Notes: generated by a model not told the origin, from the sequence alone. Shown: positions 1-9,438, numbered from the stretch's first letter. The stretch: DNA of 55,171 bases from a bacterium (GCA_030588705.1 JAUUXD010000002.1:1-55171); one strand, 5' to 3'. Made by a program: numbers and translations.

Positions 1-37
1 GCCGCTTGTTTTGCGTTGCCTCCGCTGGTGTTATATT

Positions 38-53
38 AGGTCATCCCTGACCT
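38..53 (-). repeat. Perfect 6-bp inverted repeat downstream of a consensus promoter
   Basis: AGGTCA and TGACCT arms flank a 4-nt spacer. On the minus strand the dyad begins just after the expected transcription start (about position 60) of the promoter at 67-95. It could be an operator half-site pair or a hairpin at the 5' end of the outgoing transcript. No function can be assigned because the transcribed gene lies outside the window. Confidence 0.5.
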
Positions 54-1106
54 TCACCATGATACCATTATACACCTAAGCATGGGATTTGTCAAGCCCC
101 CAGGACACCATTTTACCGGCATTTTGCGCACAAGATAATACCGAACCGGTTCTGGCTCATATAATTTGGCAAGCTCAATCGGATCCACCACGTTGCCACG
201 AGATTTGGACATCTTTTGTTTATCAACTTGTATCCAACCATGCACAAGAAGTTGTTTCGGCAATGCAAGATCAGCCGCCATCAAAAGTGCTGGCCAGTAG
301 ACCGCATGAAATCGCACAATATCTTTTCCCAGCACATGGAGCTGTGCCGGCCACCATTTCTCAAACATTTCCTTTTTATCCGAGTCACCATACCCAATTG
401 CCGTAATATAGTTGCACAGCGCATCAACCCACACATACACCACATGCTTAGAATCAGCCGAAAAAGGAACCCCCCAACTAATTGTTGTACGGGAAATGCT
501 CAAATCTTTTAATCCCGACTCCACAAAGCTCAACACCTCATTCATACGCTCGGAAGGCAAAATAAAATCGGCGTTTTCTTTGTAAAACGCAAGCAATTTA
601 TCGGCATACGCAGAAAGCCTAAAGAAATACGATTCCTCTGAAATCGCTACCGTTCCTCTACCACAGGATGAACAAGGAGGCGCTTTTTTGTCTTGGGTAG
701 TTACATACGTTTCACATGGCGTACAATACCATCCTTCGTAACTGGCCTTGTAAATATCCCCGCGTTCCATCAGCTTTGCAATAAGCTCCTGGACACCCTT
801 AATATGATACGGATCGGTAGTACGTATAAATTGGCTGTAGTCAATATGATAGAGATTCCAAACCTCTTTATAGGCAGCAATAAAACTGTCCACAAACTCC
901 TGCGGCGTTTTCCCTGCCTCTTTGGCAGCTTGCATAATTTTTTGGCCATGCTCGTCAGTGCCGGTAAGAAAATAACTGTCGGAACCCTGCAGCTTCTGCC
1001 AGCGGTTCACCACGTCAGCAAGGAGCGTTGAATAGAGCGAACCCAAATGGGGGCGCGCCGTTCCATAATAAATAGGGGTTGTTACATAAAAGGTTTGTTT
1101 GCTCAT
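54..1106 (-). pseudogene. metG: Methionyl-tRNA synthetase, catalytic part only (3'-truncated)
   Basis: Charges tRNA-Met with methionine in the cytoplasm. The class I signature appears as HLGS near residue 22, the zinc knuckle as CTPC and CSSC (about residues 127-147), and the KMSKS loop is intact near residue 300. Family resemblance stops after RKMPV (break near base 113). The last 17 residues match nothing in the family, so the whole anticodon-binding region is missing; complete MetG proteins are usually 500 residues or more. I place the start at the ATG at 1106, which has GGGA at normal spacing; the ATG at 1112 lies too close to it. The break falls within about 20 bases of a perfect promoter. 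Alternatives are a split metG with the tRNA-binding part elsewhere, a true rearrangement, or an assembly join. Confidence 0.8.
67..95 (-). promoter_or_regulatory. Perfect sigma70-type promoter reading out of the window
   Basis: On the minus strand TTGACA (90-95) and TATAAT (67-72) are separated by exactly 17 bases, matching both consensus hexamers in full. Transcription would start near position 60 and leave the window to the left. Such perfect promoters usually drive stable RNA or other highly expressed genes. The first 60 transcribed bases do not look like a tRNA or the start of 16S rRNA, so the gene is unknown. Confidence 0.75.
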
Positions 1107-1183
1107 GGGCATATCCCGTGCATAATCATATGAATAAGTCTGCTAGTTTCCAGGATACCGAAAACCAGAAGAATTAACAAGAA

Positions 1184-1203
1184 GGCCTCGGTTTCCCGAG
1201 ACC
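1184..1203 (-). terminator. Hairpin terminator after the repeat-protein gene
   Basis: GGCCTCGG and CCGAGACC arms (7 Watson-Crick pairs plus one G-U) enclose a TTTC/GAAA tetraloop. It lies 28 bases past the stop codon of the leftward gene at 1232-1903. The downstream side in that direction is only moderately T-rich, so efficiency is uncertain. Confidence 0.5.
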
Positions 1204-1231
1204 TTTCACATCCATTTCGTAAATAATCACT

Positions 1232-1903
1232 CTACGGAATATTGCAACCACGCAGATCAAGCAATATTGTTTTAAGAAGCGCAATAACTGTTAGCGTAAG
1301 ATTATTGATATCATCCGGCACATCAATTGCAGAATCTAGGCAACTTCCTATATCAGTAAGCTCACCAAGAACATCCGAACTGGATGCGCAGCATGCCGAA
1401 ATGCCATCAACAGTAGATTCAATAACATCAAGCTGAGAGCGAACAAGCTCATCAGATGTTGATACCGAAATACTCTCAACCAGCGATTCAATAACATCAA
1501 GCTGTGAGCGAACAAGCTCATCAGATGTTGAAACCGAAATATTCTCAACCAGCGATTCAAAAACATCAAGCTGTGAACCATTCGAATCGCAGCAAGCATC
1601 AATGCCATCAACAGTAGATTCAATTACATCAAGCTGAGAGCGAACAAGCTCATCAGATGTTGAAACCGAAATACTCTCAACCAGCGATTCAATAACATCA
1701 AGCAAGGAAATAATGGCAGTATCATCAATAGAACAATCCCCTATTTTTTCCAGAATATCATGGGTCCATGGTTTTATCAGATTCGAATTATCAATCAAAC
1801 TCTGTAACATTTGCACCAGCAACTTATTTTCACAATTCGAAGCTGATTTGCTATAAGAAACCCCGAGTAACCCGATACAGATAAGAAGTATATATTTTTT
1901 CAT
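1232..1903 (-). CDS. Exported repeat-rich protein, unknown function
   Basis: 223 residues, not recognised. The start is the ATG at 1903, preceded by AGGTG and followed by a typical signal peptide (MKKYILL, then a hydrophobic stretch ending near SYS). The middle consists of five consecutive near-identical units that start with SQLDVIES or a close variant, in the order A-B-A-A-B. A units (23 residues) end SISVSTSDELVR; B units (21 residues) end in a Cys-Cys pair and Ser-rich stretch. The composition is acidic and rich in Ser, Asp, Ile and Val. The C-terminus is hydrophobic and ends in a lone Cys. It probably acts in the periplasm or outside the cell; the repeated amphipathic pattern would suit a fibrous or binding role. 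It stands alone between metG and potD with its own terminator. Confidence 0.8.
   Translation of the reverse strand: MKKYILLICIGLLGVSYSKSASNCENKLLVQMLQSLIDNSNLIKPWTHDILEKIGDCSIDDTAIISLLDVIESLVESISVSTSDELVRSQLDVIESTVDGIDACCDSNGSQLDVFESLVENISVSTSDELVRSQLDVIESLVESISVSTSDELVRSQLDVIESTVDGISACCASSSDVLGELTDIGSCLDSAIDVPDDINNLTLTVIALLKTILLDLRGCNIP
1376..1708 (-). repeat. In-gene tandem repeats, 69-bp and 63-bp units (A-B-A-A-B)
   Basis: Five head-to-tail units lie inside the exported repeat protein. The three 69-bp A units are almost identical at DNA level (for example around 1440-1490, 1500-1557 and 1640-1690). The two 63-bp B units are also close to each other. Such conservation points to recent duplication or ongoing homogenisation. 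Confidence 0.9.
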
Positions 1904-1985
1904 CACTACACCTCGAAATACGACCATAAAGATTTTATAAAATCTTATATAGGTCTACTATGCCGGGGTAACGAATGTCAACGAA

Positions 1986-3044
1986 TCATGATTTTAATGC
2001 GATCCAAAGCTCTCGCATCTGCTGTTCAGGAATCTCATAATCAAAGAGGTGCAACCGAGAGAAAAGTGACGGAGTCGGCGTAAGAAAATACCGATTATCA
2101 TCCGAGGTTATGTTACGCATTGCCGGGAAAAAATTGTACCGATCTGCATATTTTTTCATCACTTCCGGCCGATACACGTAAGAAAGGAACTGATATACCC
2201 AATCATCCTTCTTCGTCTCCTTTGGAATAAGCCACATATCCATCAACATGAAGCTTCCTTCCTTGGGCAAAAGGAATTTGATCGTATCGTATTCATGCAT
2301 AGCGTGATAGATATCAGAGCTTATTCCCAATACGGCAGGAGCCGCTTGAGAAACCAAAAGATAGTCGGTCCGCAAATCGGTATACATAGCCACGCGCTTT
2401 TTTTGTCTGCGCAACAATTGCTCTATTTGTTTCATTTGATCAACAGTGATTTGTTTATTTTTACCACCAAAGAGATATAACGCTGCAATAGAGACAACCT
2501 CTCGCGCATCATCAAGCATACCCACATGAGGAGGGGAAACCTTCTCATCAAAGAGTAATGCCCAGCTCGCGTCTGGCAATCCATTCTTATAGTAGGTGGT
2601 ATCAATGCCAACTCCATATATTTCCCAAGAATAAGGAATGGTGTATCTATTATCAGGATCAAAGGAAAGCCCCAAGAGCACCGGATATATATCAGAAAAA
2701 TAAGGAATTCTCTTTTTATCAATTGGCTTTACAACGTTGGATGCAATAAGAGTGCGCACCGCGTAATCAGAGGCCATTACCAAATCATAATCTCCCATTC
2801 CCGATTGCATCTTAACCAACAGCTCTTCATAATTTTCAAAATAACTCAATCGAACCTTGATACCAGTCTCTTTTTCAAAGGCTTCGAAATGCTCTGCATC
2901 AATAACGTTGGGCCAAACCAACACATTAATGCTCTTTGAGGGAACTATCCGATCGATCAGCTCAGGAATGCGCAAAAATCCATACACCGCAGCCCCAACA
3001 AGCAGAAAGAGAATGATGCGTATGGTGGTTCGTGTTACGTCCAT
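1986..3044 (-). CDS. potD: Spermidine/putrescine ABC transporter, substrate-binding protein
   Basis: 352 residues. Captures polyamines in the periplasm and delivers them to PotBC. The family pattern is clear: NVLVWPNVIDAEHFEAFEKE near residue 40, then DYDLVMASDY and IPYSWEIYGVG. A hydrophobic segment at residues 8-26 may be an uncleaved membrane anchor, since no good cleavage site follows. The start is the ATG at 3044, which shares one base with the potC stop (TGATG); a GTG at 3050 is possible but less likely. Last gene of the membrane protein-potA-potB-potC-potD operon. Exact substrate (spermidine, putrescine or both) cannot be read from sequence. Confidence 0.93.
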   Translation of the reverse strand: MDVTRTTIRIILFLLVGAAVYGFLRIPELIDRIVPSKSINVLVWPNVIDAEHFEAFEKETGIKVRLSYFENYEELLVKMQSGMGDYDLVMASDYAVRTLIASNVVKPIDKKRIPYFSDIYPVLLGLSFDPDNRYTIPYSWEIYGVGIDTTYYKNGLPDASWALLFDEKVSPPHVGMLDDAREVVSIAALYLFGGKNKQITVDQMKQIEQLLRRQKKRVAMYTDLRTDYLLVSQAAPAVLGISSDIYHAMHEYDTIKFLLPKEGSFMLMDMWLIPKETKKDDWVYQFLSYVYRPEVMKKYADRYNFFPAMRNITSDDNRYFLTPTPSLFSRLHLFDYEIPEQQMRELWIALKS

Positions 3045-3829
3045 CACCACAGCCCTCGCTTTCTACCCGGCAACGCAAACATAATAAGCACCACGAGGCC
3101 GCTCATCAATAAAAGAACCGTAGAAAGTGCTCCTACTATCGGTGAGGATCCAGAGCGAATCATCGCAAAAATATACATCGGCAATGTTTGTGTCGAACCG
3201 CTTGCACAAAAAAATGACAGCACAAAATCGTCAAAGGAGATGATAAACACCAGCAATGCCGATACGAGTAATGATGGCGCTAATAATGGCAATACTACCC
3301 GATAAAAAGTTTGCCATGCCGTTGCTCCCAGATCCATCGATGCTTCCACATACCGCTTATCAAGTTCTTGGTATCGATCGTACATAATCGGCACCACATA
3401 CCCAAGCCCCAACACCGTGTGTGCAGCAATAAGCGTGGTCATACTTAATGGAACATAGCTAAAATAGAATAAACTCATTAACCCAACCGCCAGCACAATC
3501 TCCGGTAATGCAAGATTACCGTAAAACAGTAAAAGCATCCTCCGCACCGTTCTCTGACTGCCAAAAAAAATAAAGAGAGAACTCATCGTCAAGCAGAGCG
3601 CTACTGAAGCTCCCGCAACAACCAGCGATGTTTGCAATGCATGCCACACTTCAGTTGAATGCCATAAAGCTCGGTACCACTGCGTGGTAAACCCCGTCCA
3701 ATCAAAGCGCAGCTTATTGGCGTTAAATGAGAATATAGTAAGAACCGTTAGCGGAACATACAAAAAAAGATAGAAAGTCGCCACGAAAATCGGGAAAATA
3801 TATCGACTCCACAAACCATACAACATCAT
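3044..3829 (-). CDS. potC: Spermidine/putrescine ABC transporter permease PotC
   Basis: 261 residues, inner-membrane permease with about six transmembrane segments. The EAA loop that contacts the ATPase is visible near residue 165 (EASMDLGATAWQTFYRVVLP). It forms the translocation pore with PotB. The start at 3829 lies 5 bases after the potB stop with AGGA as ribosome binding site; a second ATG follows directly. Its stop overlaps the start of potD by one base, so translation is probably coupled. Confidence 0.95.
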   Translation of the reverse strand: MMLYGLWSRYIFPIFVATFYLFLYVPLTVLTIFSFNANKLRFDWTGFTTQWYRALWHSTEVWHALQTSLVVAGASVALCLTMSSLFIFFGSQRTVRRMLLLFYGNLALPEIVLAVGLMSLFYFSYVPLSMTTLIAAHTVLGLGYVVPIMYDRYQELDKRYVEASMDLGATAWQTFYRVVLPLLAPSLLVSALLVFIISFDDFVLSFFCASGSTQTLPMYIFAMIRSGSSPIVGALSTVLLLMSGLVVLIMFALPGRKRGLW

Positions 3830-3834
3830 AATTC

Positions 3835-4689
3835 CTACGATTTACGCAAAGAGTACAACCGGCTTATCACTATCACTAGGAGCAGTGTTCCAATCAACAC
3901 CATAGCACTCAAAGAGGTGAATGCCGCTCCGGCATAATTGTTGCGCGCAGCCAAAAAGTAGTAGGAGATCAATGAACCAACCAGCATATATTTCGAGCCG
4001 CCCACCAGAGCCGGAATCACAAACTCACCAAAGGCAGGAATCATTACTAATAGAAGACCGGTTTTTACCCCGGGCATTGAATACGGAACAGTAATACGCC
4101 AAAAGGTTTGCCATGGAGTTGCCCCCAAATCCGCGGATGCCTCTAAAAGACGATGATCTATTTTTTCTAGAGTGCTATAGAGCGGCATAATCACAAAAGG
4201 CAGATAACAGTAAAGCATCACCAAAAATACGGCAAACAAACTGTTGGATAAAAGCAACGGCTCCTGTATAAAGCCCAGCCTTAAAAGCACCGTATTGATC
4301 AATCCGTTTCGTTCCAACAAAAAATACCAAGCATAAATTTGCACTAAAAAATTCACCCAAAAGGGAAGCGTTAAAAAAAAGAGCATCAGATTCTTAAATC
4401 GACGCACCCGCAACGCAATAAAATAGGCAACGGGATACGCACACAAAAGCCCAGTAATCGCAGTAGCCACCGCAAGAAAGAGTGAACGGGCAATAACCTT
4501 AAAATAGGTGCTCTCAAATAGGTTTCTATAATGAACAAACGAGATATTGAGCCATGAACTGCTATCGGCAACGCTATAATACGCAATAATTACCAGCGGG
4601 GCCACCATGAAAAAAAATTGCCAAACAATCGCCGGCAACGAGCTAACGAACGGTAACTCTCTGGAAAAAAGACGTAAAACTTTTCTCAT
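3835..4689 (-). CDS. potB: Spermidine/putrescine ABC transporter permease PotB
   Basis: 284 residues with about six transmembrane segments; partner permease of PotC. The EAA loop appears as EASADLGATPWQTFWRITVP in the second half. The chosen start (ATG at 4689) overlaps the potA stop as ATGA, the classical coupled arrangement; an in-frame ATG at 4722 would overlap potA by 37 bases and is less likely. Length and layout are normal for the family. Confidence 0.94.
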   Translation of the reverse strand: MRKVLRLFSRELPFVSSLPAIVWQFFFMVAPLVIIAYYSVADSSSWLNISFVHYRNLFESTYFKVIARSLFLAVATAITGLLCAYPVAYFIALRVRRFKNLMLFFLTLPFWVNFLVQIYAWYFLLERNGLINTVLLRLGFIQEPLLLSNSLFAVFLVMLYCYLPFVIMPLYSTLEKIDHRLLEASADLGATPWQTFWRITVPYSMPGVKTGLLLVMIPAFGEFVIPALVGGSKYMLVGSLISYYFLAARNNYAGAAFTSLSAMVLIGTLLLVIVISRLYSLRKS

Positions 4690-5777
4690 CGCTCTAACAA
4701 CACCACATTTTCTTTTTGCCAATACAAATACACTTGATCATCATAATCAATCGGTTCACGCTCAAAATGCTCTTCATTCTGCTCAAACACATGTACTATG
4801 CGATCATTCTTGAGCCGAACATTATATTGCGTGGACCGTCCGTGATACACAATCGCTTCCACAATACCAAGCCATTTATTGGAAAATCCTTCCATAACCG
4901 ATTTGCGTATCTCAATCTTTTCCGGACGCAAGCTCATCAATGCAAAACATCCATCGCATATCCACCGTTTACTTTCTGGAACCGCCACCTCACACGTTCC
5001 CAACCCCTCAATTTCAAACTGAGCCGTTTTACCAACAGAAGTAAGCTTCCCCTTAAAAATATTCGTGGTCCCCACAAACCGAGCCACAAATGATGAACTC
5101 GGAAACTCATAAATCTCTTTTGGGGTTCCTATTTGTTCAACATTGCCATCGTCATCCATAATCGCCATATGATCTGCAACGGTAAGTGCTTCAAATTGAT
5201 CATGCGTTACATACACAAACGTGGTTTTAAGATCGCTTTGCAAATCAATAAGCTCAATGAGCATGCGTTCACGCAACTTCAAATCAAGGGCCGCCAACGG
5301 CTCATCAAGTAAAAGAACTTCTGGCTCATTAATGATAGCTCGTGCCAGTGCCACCCGTTGCTGCTGCCCACCAGAAAGCTGATCGATTGGTTTATAAATC
5401 TGTTTTTCAAGGTGCACCGCTTTCAATACCTTGATCACCTTATGCTCAACAACATCATTTGCAACGTTCCGTATTCGCAACCCATAGGCAATATTCTCAA
5501 ACACATCCATATGCGGAAACAAGGCATATTGTTGAAACACCGTGTTAATCCGACGCTCATTAATAGGAATATCTGTGATGTTCTCTTCCCCCAGATACAC
5601 AGAGCCCGCATCTGGCTGTTCAAAGCCACCGATTAAACGAAGAAGCGTTGTTTTGCCACTTCCGCTTGGGCCAAGCAATGCAAAAAACTGGCCGGCCGGT
5701 ATGGTGAGGCTCAAATTCTCAATAATCGTTTCTCCGTGAAACGATTTCGTAATATTCTCTAGCCGAATACTTCTCAT
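4686..5777 (-). CDS. potA: Spermidine/putrescine ABC transporter, ATP-binding protein
   Basis: 363 residues. Hydrolyses ATP to drive polyamine import through PotBC. Walker A is GPSGSGKTT (near residue 35), the signature motif is LSGGQQQRVALARA, Walker B is VLLLDEPLAALD, and the switch His is in THDQ. A C-terminal regulatory (TOBE-like) domain follows from about residue 235, as in PotA. The start ATG at 5777 overlaps the stop of the upstream membrane-protein gene (ATGA). Order potA-B-C-D is canonical. Confidence 0.96.
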   Translation of the reverse strand: MRSIRLENITKSFHGETIIENLSLTIPAGQFFALLGPSGSGKTTLLRLIGGFEQPDAGSVYLGEENITDIPINERRINTVFQQYALFPHMDVFENIAYGLRIRNVANDVVEHKVIKVLKAVHLEKQIYKPIDQLSGGQQQRVALARAIINEPEVLLLDEPLAALDLKLRERMLIELIDLQSDLKTTFVYVTHDQFEALTVADHMAIMDDDGNVEQIGTPKEIYEFPSSSFVARFVGTTNIFKGKLTSVGKTAQFEIEGLGTCEVAVPESKRWICDGCFALMSLRPEKIEIRKSVMEGFSNKWLGIVEAIVYHGRSTQYNVRLKNDRIVHVFEQNEEHFEREPIDYDDQVYLYWQKENVVLLER

Positions 5778-6448
5778 TTCTTACTGCCTACTCGCGCAAA
5801 CAACATTGGCACCACTACATCAGACAGGGTGCATGGAATAACCACTGCTACGATTAAAAATATAAACACCATGCCAATAATGCGATACCAATCAGTACAC
5901 CCATGGGCCACCAAATAAAACATGGAGGCTAAGGAGCTGACCAAAATATGGATCGCATGAGAACTGACCGCATACAGCATTTGGCGATCACCATAATGTC
6001 TACTGATGGCAAAACCATTCACGATACCCGCAATCAAAAACGGTATCACATTAGAAAGTTCCGTCACAAAACAAAGATGAAAATGCATATCCACTCCCAG
6101 CAGCTTTCCACCAATGTAGGGCAGGATCGAATCGGAAAGCGTGCAGAAGATCATGGGAGAGACTATCCCCAAAATCAAGGCTTTTGTAATGTTTTTTGAA
6201 AACCGAAAAAATGCTACCAACGTACCAGTAGCAGCAAAGACAATATGCATAAAGTGAAAGCTGTGAAAAAGCTGATCCGATTTATGGCACAATGTCTCCA
6301 CGGAGTCGCCGAAAGAAAAATAACTTACAAAGCTCAGCACAGTAATACTGAACGCGACGGAAAAAATGGCGTATGGCAGATGGCATATCAGCTCTCCCAT
6401 TATTGAGTGCTGATGGCCAACGGCTTCTGTATTATGACCTTTACTCAT
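5774..6448 (-). CDS. Conserved-looking multi-spanning membrane protein in the pot operon
   Basis: 224 residues, not recognised. About six hydrophobic segments (roughly residues 20-46, 62-84, 88-112, 126-150, 155-178, 185-212). His is frequent, mostly near segment ends (the N-terminal tail has three, and HFMH and MHFH occur further on), and several Cys occur in the membrane. It is the first gene of the polyamine transporter operon and overlaps potA by ATGA, so it is co-translated with the transporter. It could be a regulator, an additional transporter, or an unrelated passenger. No ATP-binding or catalytic motif is visible. Confidence 0.75.
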   Translation of the reverse strand: MSKGHNTEAVGHQHSIMGELICHLPYAIFSVAFSITVLSFVSYFSFGDSVETLCHKSDQLFHSFHFMHIVFAATGTLVAFFRFSKNITKALILGIVSPMIFCTLSDSILPYIGGKLLGVDMHFHLCFVTELSNVIPFLIAGIVNGFAISRHYGDRQMLYAVSSHAIHILVSSLASMFYLVAHGCTDWYRIIGMVFIFLIVAVVIPCTLSDVVVPMLFARVGSKK

Positions 6449-6520
6449 ATTATGTCCCAGATATTTTGAATTAACCGATGTAAAGCATCAATATAACAAA
6501 CGCAGGGAATAAATAAAGAC

Positions 6521-9391
6521 TCAAAATGCGTGACCAAACGTAAGGAACCAATTATAACTATGCTCGTTGGGCGCCTGCTTTTTCCATTTCCATGCCACAT
6601 CAAATCGTAAAGGACCTATCGGGGTAAGATAGCGCGCTCCAAAACCAGTACCGGCTGCCACATGCTTAAGTTTGAAATCAGCAAACTGATCGCTGCTCAG
6701 CGCTCCAACATCCTGAAACAGCACAAATCCCGCATTTTTGAATAAGGGGATACGAAGCTCTGCATTCACATTAACCATCGTTTTTCCGCCACGAGGCACC
6801 ACGCAGCGCTTACCCTTCTCATCAATGAAGCAACCAAGAGGAGGTGCCAAATCGGTGGCATAACTACGAATCGAATGAGAACCCCCCAAATAGAAGCGCT
6901 CAGTAGGCATAATTTCACAAAACTGGCGATGAAAAATATGGCCAAATCTCAAACGCAACGCAACCACCACAGAGCGGACGGGGAAAAATAACGAATGCTC
7001 AACAAGAAACTTTATGAAAAAGGAGTGGGAATATTTCGATTTTGCGGGAAACATTCCCTTGATATTAAACAACGAAAATGATCCACGGGTGGGATTGAGA
7101 TTATTATCAAGTCGATCGATCATCATGGAAGGTTCCACAAAAAGAAACGGTACGCGCTTACCCAAAAGTGCCGCATCAAAGTTGATGGCCCTCGCAAGCT
7201 GATCGGCAAGCACGCTCGCATTATCCTTCAGCGTAGTTTCGGCAAATTCAAACCCAATAGTACCTCCCACATCAAGGGAACGCATTTGATGGCGCAGCCC
7301 TATCAAACCGCCCGTTTGAAAGACGGTGTAGATATCATTTTTACTTCCCACAAATCCTGGCTGTTCATATTTCGTGTCGTAGATTTGAAACGTACTATGT
7401 ATCGGCAAGGAAAGAAGCCACGGATATTGATATTTAAAAACCAGCTCACGGTGAGAACGCGCAATGTCCACATCAAGACGAAGCTGATCTCCACACCCAA
7501 ATGGATCTTTCACTATAAACGTGCCACCCACTTTGTAGGCAAGCCCAGTAAACGTTTGATACTGACGAATATGCTGCAGTTCAAACCCAGCACGAACACG
7601 TATTTCAAAGGGATCGTCCCGGCACAGCTTTACAAGCACCGGCCTCGTGGCACTATCAGATAATGAAATCGGGGTAAGGGAAACAATATCAAAAAGCTGC
7701 AAATTGCGTAGACGTAAAAATGATTGACGTATTTTTTCCTGATCCCAACACTGCCCCTCTTTATAGCGCAACTCACGCAATACATAGGGAAAGGGGAAAG
7801 CACTACTGCCCTGCACTACCGTTTTACCAAAACAGACCTGCTTGCCCGGATCAATATGCCACGTGATAATTGTTTTATCATCAACGGTTTGTAGTTCAGA
7901 TTGTGCAGAAGCAAACAAATATCCCTGTTTTTCAAAATGAGCCATCAGCCATCGTTTTTGTTCCTGCATCATCGCAACACCATATGGCTTGGGCAGCTTG
8001 GAACGTTTTATCCCAAGAAACAATGGCTGCTTTTCAAGTTCCGGATAATCAGGAATCACCAAATCATGCACCATTGTACGATCACCTTCCTCGATAATGA
8101 CCAGTAATGTGTAATGTGCTCCTTCCAACGGCACCAGCTCATGCGCCACAATTTTCATGTCCAAAAAACCTTCACACAAATAAAAGTCGGTCAACGCATC
8201 AAGTGCTTCATGTAGCTGACCATGATCAAAAAGCAACCGTTTCTTGAGTGAAGGAAAACAACGCTTTTGCAATAAACGAGACGTAAACTGATGCGCATTG
8301 CGTATCTCAACGGAATCAATAGTTGCTTGCCTTCCCTCTTTTATCACAAAAAAGGATCTATTGCCTTCATCACGTGCCTCAATTAAAATATCGAGAAACC
8401 CGCGAGCACGGTATGCCACTTTGAGCTCATCAGCCAATATCGACGCAGGAACAATCCATGCTGATCTGCCAAACTGCAAAATACGATCTAGAAGCTGATA
8501 ATGCGAAAACGCTCTATTACCAAAAAAAATAAAGATTCGCCGTTTATTCAGATCAATTTTCCAGACAAGACGCACCGCCCCATCCGCCCGATACAACCGT
8601 TCGGACAGTTTAATGGAGGATTGAAGAAATCCACAATGAATCAGATACTGCCGTATACTCCGCGCCTGACGCTCTATAAAACTTTTTGCATATTTGGTGC
8701 CGCGCATCGGACGAATATATTTCTTATCAAGATGCTCCTCAATCTCCTTTATTTCATCGGCGGGAACTCCCTCGGCCCGCACCACCAAAGAAAGATCGCG
8801 CATTACAAAACGATCTGAGCGTTTGATCGTTGCATGGGCAACCACCGACTTTGTGCTGACATCACGAACAAACTCACTCGTTATTTTGGCATTAAAAAAA
8901 CCGTCCCGAGCGCAAACCTCCTTAATTTTACGCATTGCATGTTCATGCTTGTCTTCATTAAACACATCGCCCGGATCCATCAAATAATATTGCTTATATC
9001 GGTCCTTATTTACCCAAATGCCGCTCACTTTGAACTTTTGAAATATCCACAATCCAACAAAATTGAAATGTATCCCTTTGCCCGCTCCGTCATCTTCAAC
9101 GGTAATCGTTATCGTCTCAAACAGTTTTTTCTGAAATAAACGCGGAATTGCCTCGCACAGATCGGCGGAACTGATTTTGCTCCCCACCGGAAGATCCACC
9201 AAATATAAAAATTCCTCCTTGGAAAAGGCAACGTCGGCACTATGGGTAAGGCTACTCAATAGAATGGGCTCCGGAAGCAGTTCCTGAATAGTTTCGCAAT
9301 CCTTTTCATGCGCAAGAGTAATGGTCTGTGCCTGCATAGGACAGAATAAAATCAGAAGAATGGCACAACAAAGAGAGCGTATAATTCCCAT
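6521..9391 (-). CDS. bamA: Omp85-family outer membrane assembly protein (BamA/TamA type)
   Basis: 956 residues. Inserts beta-barrel proteins into the outer membrane. An N-terminal signal peptide is followed by a long periplasmic region (to about residue 585) in which several POTRA-like units can be read. The C-terminal region is a beta-barrel with the Omp85 hallmark GGSHSIRSY (lid-loop L6, usual form GG.x.RGY/F) near residue 845 and a final Phe. It is longer than typical BamA (about 800), so extra POTRA units are likely. BamA is favoured over TamA because no other Omp85 protein is visible, but the window alone cannot settle this. Monocistronic by context. Confidence 0.85.
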   Translation of the reverse strand: MGIIRSLCCAILLILFCPMQAQTITLAHEKDCETIQELLPEPILLSSLTHSADVAFSKEEFLYLVDLPVGSKISSADLCEAIPRLFQKKLFETITITVEDDGAGKGIHFNFVGLWIFQKFKVSGIWVNKDRYKQYYLMDPGDVFNEDKHEHAMRKIKEVCARDGFFNAKITSEFVRDVSTKSVVAHATIKRSDRFVMRDLSLVVRAEGVPADEIKEIEEHLDKKYIRPMRGTKYAKSFIERQARSIRQYLIHCGFLQSSIKLSERLYRADGAVRLVWKIDLNKRRIFIFFGNRAFSHYQLLDRILQFGRSAWIVPASILADELKVAYRARGFLDILIEARDEGNRSFFVIKEGRQATIDSVEIRNAHQFTSRLLQKRCFPSLKKRLLFDHGQLHEALDALTDFYLCEGFLDMKIVAHELVPLEGAHYTLLVIIEEGDRTMVHDLVIPDYPELEKQPLFLGIKRSKLPKPYGVAMMQEQKRWLMAHFEKQGYLFASAQSELQTVDDKTIITWHIDPGKQVCFGKTVVQGSSAFPFPYVLRELRYKEGQCWDQEKIRQSFLRLRNLQLFDIVSLTPISLSDSATRPVLVKLCRDDPFEIRVRAGFELQHIRQYQTFTGLAYKVGGTFIVKDPFGCGDQLRLDVDIARSHRELVFKYQYPWLLSLPIHSTFQIYDTKYEQPGFVGSKNDIYTVFQTGGLIGLRHQMRSLDVGGTIGFEFAETTLKDNASVLADQLARAINFDAALLGKRVPFLFVEPSMMIDRLDNNLNPTRGSFSLFNIKGMFPAKSKYSHSFFIKFLVEHSLFFPVRSVVVALRLRFGHIFHRQFCEIMPTERFYLGGSHSIRSYATDLAPPLGCFIDEKGKRCVVPRGGKTMVNVNAELRIPLFKNAGFVLFQDVGALSSDQFADFKLKHVAAGTGFGARYLTPIGPLRFDVAWKWKKQAPNEHSYNWFLTFGHAF

Positions 9392-9438
9392 ATATTTTTC
9401 TTGTAGTAATACACAACATCAATACCCCACAGCGAACC

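Noticed and set aside
1376-1708. CRISPR-like array
   Set aside because: The repeats are contiguous, in frame and coding, without unique spacers.
1976-1981. TTGACA on the minus strand just after potD, as a promoter for the repeat-protein gene
   Set aside because: No acceptable -10 lies at 15-19 bases; the nearest candidates match only 3 of 6 positions. A palindrome GATTTTATAAAATC at 1931-1944 was noted but has no clear role.
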